A DNA stretch of 64,000 nucleotides. Source: Archivesica marissinica. Lineage: Eukaryota; Mollusca; Bivalvia; Venerida; Vesicomyidae. Below the pieces are notes generated by a model. That model did not search any database. It worked only from the letters and a program-made list of their open reading frames with translations, and was not told the DNA's origin. This document shows, piece by piece, positions 12,501 to 27,500 of the stretch. Numbering within the stretch: position 1 is the stretch's first letter; the number at the start of each line of letters is the position of its first letter. The stretch lies in contig CM026398.1 of assembly GCA_014843695.1 (NCBI GenBank), forward strand, positions 18,239,827 through 18,303,826, read 5' to 3'. Made by a program: the position numbers and the translations under genes.

Positions 12501-15500
12501 CCTCCAACGCTTACAACATCATCTAGCCACCTTTATCTCTCTCCAACATGACCACCCTGATTCCTCCAACGCTTACAACATCATCTAGCAGCCATTATCT
12601 GCACCAGTCCCAATCTATGTATCAGATTGTACTAAAGGGTATCACATGTGGGAGCCATACTGAACCTGGGGTCTACCCATATACTTTTATAAGCACTAAT
12701 CTTGATAGTCTAGGGACAAAAGCCAAATTTCCTTGCTAAGAAGCCCTAAGCTTGCAGTGTCATGTTGGTTTTACTAGTAATGATTTGGGTGCATTAAGGT
12801 CTGGTTTACAGTCTCATTCGAAAGAGACTACATTTTAGTATCATGATAGAGCCGGAGACCGACCATCGTGACACCTGCACTTGTAACAGGGAGAGGGGGT
12901 GCACAGACAGGAGTCCCCTGATATGCCCTAATCATACAGTGTTACTTGAAGATCATATCAGCATGTGTGATTGTGAATTTTTTCATTTACTTACGTGTTT
13001 TACGAGGCGAGACATGTGCTTGAAAATGCTTACCTTACCCACATAGCTTGAAATATCACACTGCCTAATCAGCTCTGTTATACTGTCTATATGTACTATG
13101 CTAGTTATGAAGATTAACAAGAATAATATCAGCTCTGTTATACTGTCTATGTACTATGCTAGTTATGAAGATTAACAAGAACTATATCAGCTCTGTTATA
13201 CTGTCTAGGTACTATGCTAGTTATGAAGATTAACAAGAATAATATCAGCTCTGTTATACTGTCTATATGTACTATGCTAGTTATGAAGATTAACAAAAAT
13301 ATTCTTCGAACGATTTTATAGACCTGAAATCAATGCCATTTCATCGATTCTTATAAGTGTAAATATTAAATTCCGTGCATTGTCGAAACTATTTTTGTTA
13401 TGTTTTCAAAGGTTTACATGAACTGAGCAGTGAATGCCTCTACGTACTAAGTCTGGAACAGAACCTTAAATCCGTGATGTTGCTGTCAGCCTGCAGGAAT
13501 GGGATGCTACCTGTAAGACAAGAACATTATCACAAGAAATATAGATATAATGACATCATCAGAATTTAAAGTCTCTATAATTATGCGAATACTTTCTAAA
13601 ATGGAGAACGTAAAAAGGTGTGTGGTTTGCGTTTATTTATAGTCGCTAACGGTTGCCCATATGAGCGACGCATCCTGAAGAGATGTCATTTTAGACTTTT
13701 GGACGATAATGCATAGACACATACATACATAGACACATTCCAGAGTATCATCTTTTACTTTGTCGTGCACGGTGTAAAGCACCGACACGAGATCTCGGTT
13801 TAAAGTCTCATTTGAAAGACTGTTGATATTATTAGGGTCAGAGGAGCGATCGATTCTTGGATTCGCAGACCAACGTGTTAACAACTGGACTATTGACAAG
13901 TATATAACATAAAATTATTAAGTGTTGACATTAGGAAAAAATAAAATTGATGAAGTACAACGTTATTGTTGACGTCTTATGTAAATTACGCTGAGTTAAT
14001 GACATTTGAGAACCGACGAAAACATGAATGGCATCTAAGCAATTTAATACAGGCTACATAATGCCTAATAGAATTTGGAGCCGACCTAAGCATAATAAAC
14101 ATACAGTCTACATCCGTTATGTCGAATTCCGAACAAATCACTTCGACTTAACCGAAGTTTGACTTAGCGAAATTCGATATAAACAGAGCCAGTTATATGT
14201 AAAGTGATAGTGTCTGAAACGGGACTTTGAGATAACCGGTGAATTCGACATAACCGACGTTGACATAGCGGATGTATATTGTATAAGCATTTTGTAATTA
14301 TATCCAGGCTACAGAATGTCTGATAGAACTGGGAGCAGACGTAAACATAGGTGACGGCCACAACACACCTCTGTTCCTTGCCGTTGAGAACATGCACGAA
14401 AATGTAGTCAAACTACTGCTCGCGCACGATATACAGGACCTGCGAACCCCACTCATACACAGCTTGCGCCAGGAAAGTCACGTGATATCCGGACTGTTGT
14501 TGCAACATCTAGGCTATGACAGAGATGGTATGTACCACAGAAGGAAAGGAAGGTTGACTTTGCGCGAACATGCATCACTATGAAGTCTTCTGATATTTAG
14601 CAATTAGATGTTGTATGTTTCAAACGATTATGATTCTTAGTAATGCATGTATTCCAGTATTTACCAGAATTGTATTTTGCGTTTCGTATTGCAGCATTTT
14701 CTTTAATTCTTTGCATGCTGGGCAAAATTAAAGCTATAAATAGTTCAAATAATTGTAGCAGACGACAGTTAATTAATCTGCTTCTTATTTATAACTGAAA
14801 ACACTTGAACTATGTCATGAAATTTCCTTAGAATTGTATTGTTTTAATACAGTTTTGATGAAATTCCTTGACATATTTGATTGTTATTTTCACTGCTAGC
14901 GTGAGAAGAGTTAATATACTGAATTAAAATATCATTAAATAACATATAATTTACACCACATTATCATTAAATAACATATAATTTACACCAAATTATCATT
15001 TAGTTGGAGTAATGATGATGCATCTATATCCTAAGCTATGTGTTCAATCTTGCTTCACTTTCGTTCGTTAATGTGTGTAACTATTAAACAGTGTGTTTGA
15101 CGTAATACTTAGTTTTATTTTTTATATGATATTGTGTAATAGTGTACACGCAACATTATTTGGATATTTGCATGCATGCATATTAGTACGCGATACTGGC
15201 GTGATACCCATAAAAACAGTAGTATGATAATATAATATTATGACATCATGTTATGACGACAAGTTAACTAAACGTGTTTTATGTTATGTTTGTTAGTGAA
15301 TTAAATTACAAAATAAAGTAGAAAGGTGTAGAAAAAGTCTTGCTTGCAGTGTTATAGAACATATGAATGTTGTTCAAGAATCTACTATACTTTATTATTT
15401 CAACTAGTCTTTAATTATTATGGAGATAATAGCTCAATAATCTTTCGATTAAATCCATTTTCATTATGTAGACAAAAAATATGTACTGTACATTATGAAT

Positions 15501-18500
15501 AAATAAATATGTTTCAACCAACTAGTCTATATACTAAGATCTGAGTTCAAAACGGATTCCTTTATTTACAAATAGCCGGTGTTATCTGCTGGAGCGATTT
15601 GGAATTAGAAATTCTAGAAGAAAAGTGGGTTGTGACGGCATTGACAAATCAGATTTCCGCGTCTCAAGACACAGGTAAGATCGGTGCCACAGCATAGCGA
15701 ATATCTCATTTGTTATGGAGACATTTGGAATTAGAAAGTCTAGAAGAAAAGTGAGTGGGTTGTAACGGAATTGACAAATCTGATTTCCGCGTCTCAAGAC
15801 ACAGGTAAGATCGGTGCCACAGCATAGCGAATATCTCATTTGTTACGGAGAAAAACAGTCACGAAGAGAATCTAACCTAATCAAAATAAGAATATATATT
15901 TGTTCAAGTACATTATAAATGTTAAAGGAAATATATCATTATGGAATACTTGAGCAATACTGGTTTGTAATAAATACAATTGTTTGATGGCAACTTTATT
16001 TGGAAGTTGTAACACTCAGTTTGATCAGGAATATTACTTTTGAAATACATAAATTCGCATATGAATTATAGTTTATTTTTCATTTCAGGAAACACACTGC
16101 ATAAATAAACGTTGTTGTATGGGCACATATCTTGCAAGAAATGTAACTTAATTGAGTCTTACTCAACAATTATGCTGACATTCCATAAACTTGATATCTG
16201 TTATTTCCTGAGTTACCGTCACTTCGGTAACCAGACATTAACGCCCCACGTCGGTTCCATATTCTTCATATTTCGGAAGTGTATGTGGTAAAAGGACCTG
16301 CGTGTGTTAGTGCCGGTGTGACTAAAGCCGAACGTGTCTTAGTGCCAAAAGGTCTACTCTCGACGTATCTTTTTATTCTTTATTTAACTTTATTTAGCGT
16401 CGCTACCGGTTGCCCATTTGAGCGACGGGCAGTTTACCTAACAACACTTTTCCAGGGTAGGCTCCAGCGGTTAACCAGTACTTGGTACACCAATCTCCGT
16501 AAGAAACAACCAACTTCGATGTATCTGAATATCGTCTTTTTCTTATATTTATAGACGTTGGTCGTTTTTATATCGACAAGATCAAACACAGCGAACAAAG
16601 AAGAAGAAAGAGGAAGCTTGCGTATTCCAAGTCAGACTCCTACCTCAAATATCCACAAGTTAGACTCCGACATAAGATAATATATGAACAAAGTCCGGAA
16701 GCAGATATCCCGACCAGGACGATCATGCAACAGAAGTATTCCATCGGTAACAATTCATATATAATTGGGGCATTATTTATTTAGAGTGTCTTGCGGGTAG
16801 AACCTTTCAATACTATACGTGGTTTGATAATGAATCTAAGAAATCAATATAAAATAATTAGTTGAAAGGAAAAAACATTTATATAAATTGGTACAATTTT
16901 TATTTTAGACATGGCAGAACCATTGGTACTGTCCTATCCGGTTAGCTTGGGGACATAATACACGATGTGTAACGGCGTGTACGTCAGTTATCAACATCGT
17001 GCATCTTTCTGCGTAGGAAAGATCTGACTATGAGTTGCATGAAACACATCCAACGTCTCGCGTATGCAGCCCATGGGGAGTTTTCTTACAAAGAAAGACC
17101 ACGTCCTCAGTCGATATCCTATATATAACCATGCTAGAATGACGTAATCTACGCCATATGATGTATGTAACACGAACATACCCCACCAAAATCCAATATA
17201 TTTGGCGGATAACATAATCAGAAACTTGATATACGTTGTGGACCTGATCTCAGTATGCTAATCAACAAATTATAACTGTACACGGAGACATTATTTGATT
17301 GCAGCTGGAATTAGAAGCAATTCGCTCCGGCCTAAGAAGATACCCACCCGTGCAAAAAGTATAGACCAGTCGAACACTTCTCCGAAATTCTCCAAAAGAC
17401 CAAACCTTCCAACAATTATGGCGTCTTTTACTCCTGATGAACAACCCGGTATCGTGTTTTTGTCATTTTTTAAGCATTTTTTAAAACTGTAAAATAGACA
17501 CAAATGCAGAGAAATAAAAGAAGAACACTTACTGAGAACATATTTATAGTAACATCATCAACATGAGTTGAAAATGTTATTTCATTACCTCTCATTAATA
17601 TTTTGGAACAATTATGGTAATTATGTATATTTGGTATCTTATTTATGTGCATTTCTTAAATTGGTAATAAAACTACATACTGTAGTCATAAGCGACCACA
17701 ATTACAGCTTATAGAACGTCATTAATATCAAGGGTTCTTTCAGAGACATCTGTTTAGGCTATGTGTGTCACAATTATCTCAATTGGTAACATATTCACGT
17801 GAACATTTCTGGATTTGATTTTGAGACATTGTAATAAAAATAACTATAGACCTGGGCTTGATGTTATAAAACTTTTCTCCAATCTCAGACTCAGTCTAAA
17901 GCTTCTGATTGGTTCAGCTGAGTGTGAAACTCACAATCAACCAATACAATTTCTTGAGTTCTAGATTGAGATCTGAAAAACGTTGTATAAACTTGGGGCC
18001 TGGTTTGTCAACTTCATTTTGTTAATTATTTCCGAGCTCTCCTTTACTTGTGTCGCCGACCATATCATGTCATTATCCATGATAATTATCATGGTAATGA
18101 TTTTTAGCGTTGATATTAAATAACAACTTCAGGCAAAAAACGTGAAGGCACTATTTAAAAGTGACTGTCTTGTGTGCATTTATCTCTAGGTACTTGTATA
18201 TATACATATCGTGGCCAAGTGGTTAATGACGTTATCTTCAAATTACTTGCCTCTCATTGCTGTAGGTTCGAACCCCACTGGTGGTATCGAATTCATTCAT
18301 GTGAGGAAGCTATCCACCTGGCTAGTGATGGGGAGGTCGGTGATTGTACCCGGGATGCCGGTTCATGTCTGAAATACTGATTGGAGACACCCGTTGTCGT
18401 CCTTCCTCAACAGTAGTTGTATAGTCGCTATGTGTATAGTCGCTATGTGTATAGTCGCTATGTGTATAGTCGCTATGTGCATAGTCGCTATGTGCATAGT

Positions 18501-21500
18501 CGCTATGTGCATAGTCGCTATGTGCATAGTCGCTATGTGCATAGTCGCTATGTGCATAGTCGCTATGTGCATAGTCGCTATGTGCATAGTCGCTATGTGC
18601 ATAGTCGCTATGTGCATAGTCGCTATGTGCATAGTCGCTATGTGCATAGTCGCTATGTGCATAGTCGCTATGTGCATAGTCGCTATGTGCATAGTCGCTA
18701 TGTGCATAGTCGCTATGTGCATAGTCGCTATGTGCATAGTCGCTATGTGCATAGTCGCTATGTGCATAGTCGCTATGTGCATAGTCGCTATGTGCATAGT
18801 CGCTATGTGCATAGTCGCTATGTGCATAGTCGCTATGTGCATAGTCGCTATGTGCATAGTCGCTATGTGCATAGTCGCTATGTGTATAGTCGCTATGTGC
18901 ATAGTCGCTATGTGTATAGTCGCTATGTGTATAGTCGCTATGTGTATAGTCGCTATGTGTATAGTCGCTATGTGTATAGTCGCTATGTGTATAGTCGCTA
19001 TGTGTATAGTCGCTATGTGTATAGTCGCTATGTGTATAGTCGCTATGTGTATAGTCGCTATGTGTATAGTCGCTATGTGTATAGTGCTATGGTATAGTCG
19101 CTATGCGTATAGTCGCTATGCGTATAGTCGCTATGCGTATAGTCGCTATGCGTATAGTCGCTATGCGTATAGTCGCTATGCGTATAGTCGCTATGCGTAT
19201 AGTCGCTATGCGTATAGTCGCTATGCGTATAGTCGCTATGCGTATAGTCGCTATGCGTATAGTCGCTATGCGTATAGTCGCTATGCGTATAGTCGCTATG
19301 CGTATAGTCGCTATGCGTATAGTCGCTATGCTATTCGCTATGCGTATAGTCGCTATGCGTATAGTCGCTATGCGTATAGTCGCTATGTGTATAGTCGCTA
19401 TGTGTATAGTCGCTATGTGAAGCTTTTAGCAAACCAACAAACAAAAACAACATTAGAATTTAGATATACATAACCAGTGGACTGCAAATACCAATGAACC
19501 AATACATGTCCACACACTAGCAGTTGTGGTTGGCAAACATTATATTGGGAGCACTGGTTGGTTAATTGAAACATGCGTGTGTGTGTTTTACGTTTATTTA
19601 TCGTCGCTACCGGCTGCCCATATGAGCGACGCCTCCTGAAGATATTAGTCATTTTATATTTTGGAGGATAGTGCAGTGATACAGACAGAGACCCATTCCA
19701 GAGTTCCCTCTGGTTATTTTACGTGCACAGTGTACAGCACCGACACGAGACCTCGGATTAATGTCCCATCTGAAAGACTGTTAATTTTATTAGGGTCAGA
19801 CGGGGGATCGAACCTGCGATCCCTGGATTACCAGTCCAACGTGTTACCACTGGACTACAGATCCGTCTGAAACATGCAGTGGCCTCCGTGGGGTTAAATA
19901 TCTTCCGCCTCACTGAAATGCGTTTCCTCAACTTTGACCAGTATTGGGTGTCTTATTGAAATACATTTTCTAACTTTGACCAGTATTTTATGTCTTATTG
20001 AAATACATTTCTTCAACATTGACCAGTTTTCGAGCTATCGAAAAAAGAAGAAGACGAATGGAGAGAAATGACAATTAGCGGGGCCAATGAATCTTACAGC
20101 TGGAATGACCCCAGATTACAACCTACGCCAACCTATAGAACAACAGTGTCAGAAACAGAAATTGGTCAGTATAAGGGATACGGATAATACAATTATTTTC
20201 TCACCTATAGACATGCATTTGTCGCCGATTTGGGTGTGTGAGATAATTTGTATAACCGGGTAGACAAGGGGACTACATTAGGCTAATTTGATATCACGAA
20301 AATGACCGGTAGTTTCCGTTTATTTCCGCGTCTAAATTGATATTATTTCATTGGATAGCGGTAAAATCCGAATACTGCCGTGAAATTACGTCATTATGAG
20401 AACAGCGATACAGCATTGTTTGTAAAGATTTGATCTCCCTTTAAATCGTGTTATGCACTATTTACTTCAATTATGATGGTTAATGTTATAGATTATGTGA
20501 ATCGTTACCAGTGTTGGATGTAAAGGTTTAGCATTAAGGAAATTAAACCGTTAAACTTAACATGTACGTGGTGTTTACTTTTAAATCACAATCAACATCA
20601 ATGTGAGTGAATTGTCACATTCAAATTACCTCATCACTTTATAGTAAATTAATACGCCATTCATGCGTGTTTACATAGGTTAGCATAATTTGCAAAGTGC
20701 ATCAAACACATACGGAATGTGAGCAAATAAATCCTACCACATCCATAGAGTTCCATGTATGCGATTTCCTTATATGCAACTCTTGTAGGTGCTAGATTCG
20801 CGTTATATCATGCTTGCAAAAAGTGATAATCCTTTCTTTGCGGACGATACAACATTAATAATAACACTATCTCCATATAAACTGCAAAACATGATAGATA
20901 CGACATCAAAGTACTGTAACGAGTGGAAAATGTCAATTAATGTTGAGAAACCAAATATTGCAGTTTTCACAAAAAAGCGTAAACGACCTATGGTTGGTAT
21001 TTTATACGGTGACTCGTTTATCGAACAAACAACAGGTGCAACTCATCTCGGAAGCCGCTAGACGAAGACGAAGACCTCAAACTGCACCACAGAATCAATG
21101 ATAGATTGCAAAAAGCTAACAATGCTTTCTTTGCCATGTCTGTACAAGGTGTTCATCATTTAACCGGCTTAAGGCAACCCATTTGCACAAACGAATAGCA
21201 ATACTCACTGCGTTATATGGTTGTGAACTCTGTGGAACAATATGCTTAATTCTCAAAAGCATTCGGTTAACAAACTCCAACACATTATATTAAGAGCATT
21301 ACAAGGATTCACTACACGTACACGACCGGACATTATATGAATCGACGGTAGGGTTATTGCATATATTGAAATTAGGAAGTTCATGTTTCTACATAAAATA
21401 CTGAGCCAAATCAACAACTGCACCTCTGAACATCTTTATATTGAGATATATAACATTTGCTTCCGACAAAGTTGCCAGACAAAGCATGCTGGTGTTAATT

Positions 21501-24500
21501 CCTGATATCCTAAATCCTGTTTCTGATTATGTGTGATTGTTCAATATGTATTATATTGGGGAATAAAATATGTTTAAAATAATTCCTGATATTCTCCGGA
21601 TCTTACATATGTACGACATTGGACACATTTTCAATTATGTACTAGCTAACCCTATAGTGGCCCTTCCATCCAAACATTGCTGGAATGGTTTAAATAAGTC
21701 GTTAGTTTACTCTTGTGAATCAGACATATGGACTAGTTAGCCTTTTGTTGGGATTTCCTTATCTGCAACTCTTGGAGGTGCTAGATTCACTTTATCTCAG
21801 CGAATAAATCAGTAGTGTATTATCTGAAGCTACAGAAAGTTATAGTGTTTTTGTTAGTGATTTGATTTTTGTGGACACCCTGTAGTTTACAACATTTAAT
21901 TCACATCAATTCAGGTTTATGGAAAAGAAAACGCAGTAGATCACATCGGGGATCTATTTCTAGTGAAGACGGTTCACCTATTTTGGGTAATAGAAAGGTT
22001 AGTAATATAACATAACATAATATAACATACGGGAAGTCGGCAATTCTTCCCAGGTGGTTGTACACCCGTGCCTGAAATACTGCAATGGCAACCGGGGTCA
22101 TCTTCCACGAATAACAGCTTGATAATCACCATAATTATGACCTAGTTGTTGGTGTGATTGAACCCCCAAAACCAAATCTACTTTTTGGACAGGAAGTACT
22201 GATACCATTTTACAAAATTCAGGATTACCTGTCTATGTTATGTCAAATGTTCTTATCTGTATGTAATCTAAGATTACCTAATAACTATGTTCAGGTCATT
22301 AGCATAGCAGTGTTTCTCCACTAGTGGGCACATTATTATTATTTATGCGTATTTTGATTGTCTTATATTGTTATTAAAAGAATTGCAAACATTAAACATA
22401 TGTACAATATCGCTGGTATTCTCTGGAAAAACCCAAATATAGCGTAACAGATGTACTTGATCTACCAATGACACACACAATTTACACTTGACTTACCCTG
22501 TCTATGTAAAACATGATAATTGTAAAGAAAGCGAATTTCATTTATATATACGCATACATAAATGACGCTATATAATCGTTATTTTTATTATAAAACATTA
22601 ACCAGTCTATGAATAAAGATAACGAGTGGAAATACATATTTCGATGAGCACGAGATGAAATAAAATCCTATCTTACACTAATAAACACAACTATTCTATT
22701 TCTGTTATGATTTCCAATGATTTTGGCTAATATAATATGTTTTAGCATCCCCTTTGATCTGCTAATCTCAACATCCTAACGCCACTCATTTTGTTTTGTT
22801 ATCAAATGTAATTCATTTTAATTACCGCTCTCTGGAGCCTCATTTCACTTCAATGCACAACCGCACAGCCACTTATGTTAGTGTGAACGTCCGTAATAAG
22901 AAATAGTTTCGGTATAATTTTCCAGGTTGCGATCAAAATTAAAAATTACATACAAGACTAGTTCATTAGAATATATTACTTCATAATTAACTGTTCATGA
23001 TTATCAGTAAATAGGTAAGATACAAAAGTAAACCCAAGCGCGGAGGAATACGAAGTTCAAGTAATGACAGAGAAAATGCCATGCTCACTGAGAACACTCA
23101 AATCCTTCATTGGAAAGGATAAAAGATATGCTAGATACGTGCGGCTATTAGAATGAACCTAGTTTTATCTCATTTCAGATGTATTTAATGTATCTTGTAT
23201 GTATGCATACATGTATTTATGCTAACAGGACCTCCGCCAGATGCTCATACGAAGCTTGTATGGAGACAATGGGAACAAACGCATCTTTCATTGGGAAATA
23301 GGGCTTTTATTAAATCCATATTATAGGCGTACATGTATGTATGCATACATTAATTGGTTAATTTAAACTCTTTAAGATTAGTAATGATCGAACTGTTTTG
23401 ATCTTTCAGATGTCTGCACCAGTATTGTCGGATATAAACCTGTTCAACATTAAACGGCGAGGAAGCAGCGACTCTGTGTTAAGTATGCCTGACTTAATTT
23501 ACTTTGACGTGTTAACTTACAATGGTACAATGTATGTACTAAATAAATCAACAAGCACAAGGGTAGAAGAAGTTCTAAACCATGTTTACATCGTCCTTCC
23601 CGTCCGCGTTAAATTCTTTGGTTCAATTTAGTTTATACCAATTAATATATTAGCCCAATTGCCAGGCAATTCAACATTAGATTAATAACTCTCAAAACCT
23701 GACCAATACTTGAAAAATATTCTCAAAACCTGGACCAATGCTTGAACAACATTCTCAAAACCTGAACCAATGCTTTGAAAAACATTCTTAAAACCTGGAC
23801 CAATGTCTTGAAAACCCTAGATAATTTTACACTTCTAATAATCCAATTTTAATCCAATTAACATACGCACTTCTTTGCACATACCTATCAGATCAGCGAT
23901 CATTCGATCCAATTCATTCGCTTTATAACTCATAATGGCTGGACATTTTAATACTACTTATTTCTCTTTCATGCGGAATTTCTTAGCGGATACATGTGCT
24001 TTGTTGCAGCACAGGCACATGCACATGTTCAATTTGACATAATTATATTGTACTGAATATGTTTTAGACGAACTGCATATGATCACAAGGTGCGAATACA
24101 GGATGGTTCACCTATTCGACATATCCGAGAATTGTATTAGCAGTATACGCGCTTTGATATCGAACAATCTGACGGCGTGTTTCATAAAGTTACATACTCT
24201 GGATCTGAGAAGCAACAATGTTGAACATTTGCCGGACGACCTTTGGAAGGTAATTAGTCCAGAAGCTATTGAATTTATATATGTGTTTCATGCGCCAGAC
24301 AAAATACACATATTTATTTCGGATGATTTGTTCTCGATCCTAAGATGTTTGGGTTGGGGGTGGGTTAAATTCCTCATCAAGCTTGCTCAGAGGGTATTTC
24401 ACATTATGAAATAATAGTAACACAGTTGTACATACTGGGTTGAGCAAGTAGAGCAACATACTCGTATAACACTTAGATGCAACATATATCCGACGACAAA

Positions 24501-27500
24501 CGTTGTGTGTTCTCTGTAACGGTTGTCCGTATGTGCCCAAAATACCTCTAGGGTGGGCATCTGGCGCCTTCAACCTCCAATATTAGTTAGGGAGTCGTCA
24601 TATAACCTAGGTTGCTGGTACGACTTTAAACACCCTAAACAAAAACAAATCAAACTCAAGTATTTCCTATTTTCGAGTCAGAAAGTAATATGTTGTTTTC
24701 ATTACTTTCCAGTGTTTTATGCTAGAGGACATAGAAAACGCACACTTCGGATACGTGTGATTTTACATGAAAATCAATAACTATATAAATACATAGTTTA
24801 AACATTTTGGAATGTTTTTAGTTGTTCAGTTTGTGTTTGTAATAACGATGTGATATATATTTGATGGAATCCTTCGTATTTCGTTTTCATGTAATAAGAA
24901 TCATATAATATAGGTGTGCGTCCTCTAGTATAGCTGTGCTTGCGTTCGATTAAATATAAACACTAGTAACATGTACGAAACAACGAAATAGTTTGTACAT
25001 TATTATTCAATATACTTGCAAAATTATACATAATGCAAAAGCGATTAATTGATGTTTGACATTGGCTGTGTTGCTTAGACCATATTAGTAACAGTCGTAT
25101 TTGATTATTATGTCAATAATTTATTTTTATGATATTGGAATTATATTAGTTTGTTCATGTTAATGTCGAAATCTATTCCTTGCATAGATACACTTGGAGT
25201 AACATCATGTAATACAAACGTAGTCTGGTCATGTTGCAATGATGCTACCTTTGTAACTATGTATTCTGCCATTAGGCATTGAGTAAATCTCTAATTACTG
25301 GCATTGAGTACATTTCTAAATTGCGATGTCAGAAAACAGTTTCATTTTTTGCTTTCCAATGAATGAGTTTTCTCAGTGAAAGAAAATGATATCGTTCACC
25401 GTTTTGAAACAGTGGAAGGTGGAATTTTCTTTCCCACTGCTTGCATTTCGAATTCTTTAGCGGTGGCATGTACTTTTGTATTTTAGCTATTTTCTGACAA
25501 CCATGAACAGTTACTTATAAAATAGTATGTTCTATTGAATTTTCTATCTGCCGTTTTCAATTTTGGCAGCAAACGGAAACAATTTATACCGGAACTGTTT
25601 GTATTGGTAACGTTCACATTAACAAAAGTGGCTGTGCGGTCATGTCTTGTCGTGACATGAGGTTCCCGGCAGTGGTAGTACAATGTTTAAAAAAAGTGCA
25701 TACGACAAATAATATCCAACATTCATTGGAAACCATAACAGAATATTAAAGAAGATGTGTGTATAGTATAAGATACGATTTTATTTCATCTCTTGATCAC
25801 AGAAATAATCATGTGTTTTGCCACGAATGACTAATACAAAATTCTGTGGTATCTTGATGATGAAATAAATTATACCCAATAAATCTTGACAGTATTATTA
25901 TCCGATATTGATAACAGTTAAATGAGTGACTATATTCAACATGTGTGCATTAGTTAATAATACTTGACATAATCGAAGCTGATCATAGCTAATTCAGTCT
26001 AACACATTTACAGAATTTACCAAATTTACATATACTGGATGCCTCTCACAACGAGCTTGAAGAATTTCCAGATACACTGTTGCAGTGTTCAAGACTTGTA
26101 GAACTACGGCTAGGAACCAACAAGGTTTGTTGTTTAAGAGTTAGTTTGTTAATCATTAGCTTCTAATATATGTTGTAAACATGTCCGTGGTTAAAGAAAA
26201 ACCATCAACAAGATACATGTTAATCTTTAAAAAATAATGATCATTAAAATAAATAATTCGGTAAAAATAATTTTGAAAATTGCACTGCAAATAAAGCAGG
26301 CATGGCATTATGGCGTATATATATATGTTTGTATAGGATGATATGTTTTAACATGATGTAAGATACATAGATGAGACTGAAATAAAGATATAATATATTC
26401 GTCCTTAATTTTAAGTTTAATATGTGTATTTCATTTCCTTTAGATTCAACAAATAACACTAAAGTATTTCAACACGTCATTGAAGAAGTTGGAGCTGCCA
26501 CGGAATCAGTTGAAGGAACTTCCCGAAGGCATTGGCAGCTACTTTCACAATGTTCAGGAACTCAACCTGGCTCAGTAAGCTATACCTGACTATTTGTTAA
26601 AGACCCACAACGCGCTTTTCTTAGAATGTACTGCTTTCTGAGAATTTCTAAGGAGCAGATGATTAGAATCGTGATTATTGTGTTATTTCCCTCTTTAGGT
26701 AAGAACTTATTAAGGTGTTATGATGGTTCACAGATGAACTGGTTTTTTTTAAAGGACTGTTTGTAAATTTCTTCCCCGTATGGACATCTAGGTACCTTTG
26801 GCTGGGGGCTCCATGGCCGAAGGGTTACGGTTGTTGATATCCAAAGCTTACCCCCACCGCTATTTAGATACCTTTGGCTGGGGGCTCCATGGCCGAAGGG
26901 TTACGGTCGTTGATATCAAATCTTTTACCTCTCACCTCTGTAGGTTAGACTCCCATTGGGGATGTCGATTTATTTCATGTGAAAACGCTATCCAGCTGGT
27001 TGGTTGTTCTACACGGTTGTCCGTGTCTGACAAACTATTTGGAGGGGCTTCCTCCACCAGTAAGAGATGGAGAATCGCAACATGGTCTAAGTTATTGGTG
27101 AGACTTAAACATTCCCCCAACCATATATTTTTATATCTTTGTAAATGGTGGATGACTAAGTTAACACTTGGATTTATCTGAAGAATAACACGAATATATA
27201 GAGACTTAATACAAGACTATATTATACATAGACCGTAGCTCATAGTCAGTAGATGCAGCGTATTTGTAATCAATGTTATGAAAGTTTCATTATCATCTGA
27301 CGTCATAACTGCATACTCGCCATTATCACGTGGTTGTACACTTGTCACGTGATTTGTGTTTTAGTGTACCTATGATTAGACCATACTCGTTCTATTTATA
27401 GCATAATGTTGTATAATTTACTACTACAATGAATATTTGATTTGTCATGCATACACATATTGATGTCAGTTTTTAAGTACATGAGCTTACTATTCCAGCA

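Noticed and set aside
18394..19473. 359-codon and 226-codon open frames with CIVAM/HSRYV repeats
   Set aside because: Pure translation of a 15-bp array; no start context, no non-repeat sequence, and both strands are equally open.
23022..23160. Possible extra exon reading SAEEYEVQVMTEKMPCSLR
   Set aside because: No good donor at the end, and exons 13 and 14 already join in phase without it.
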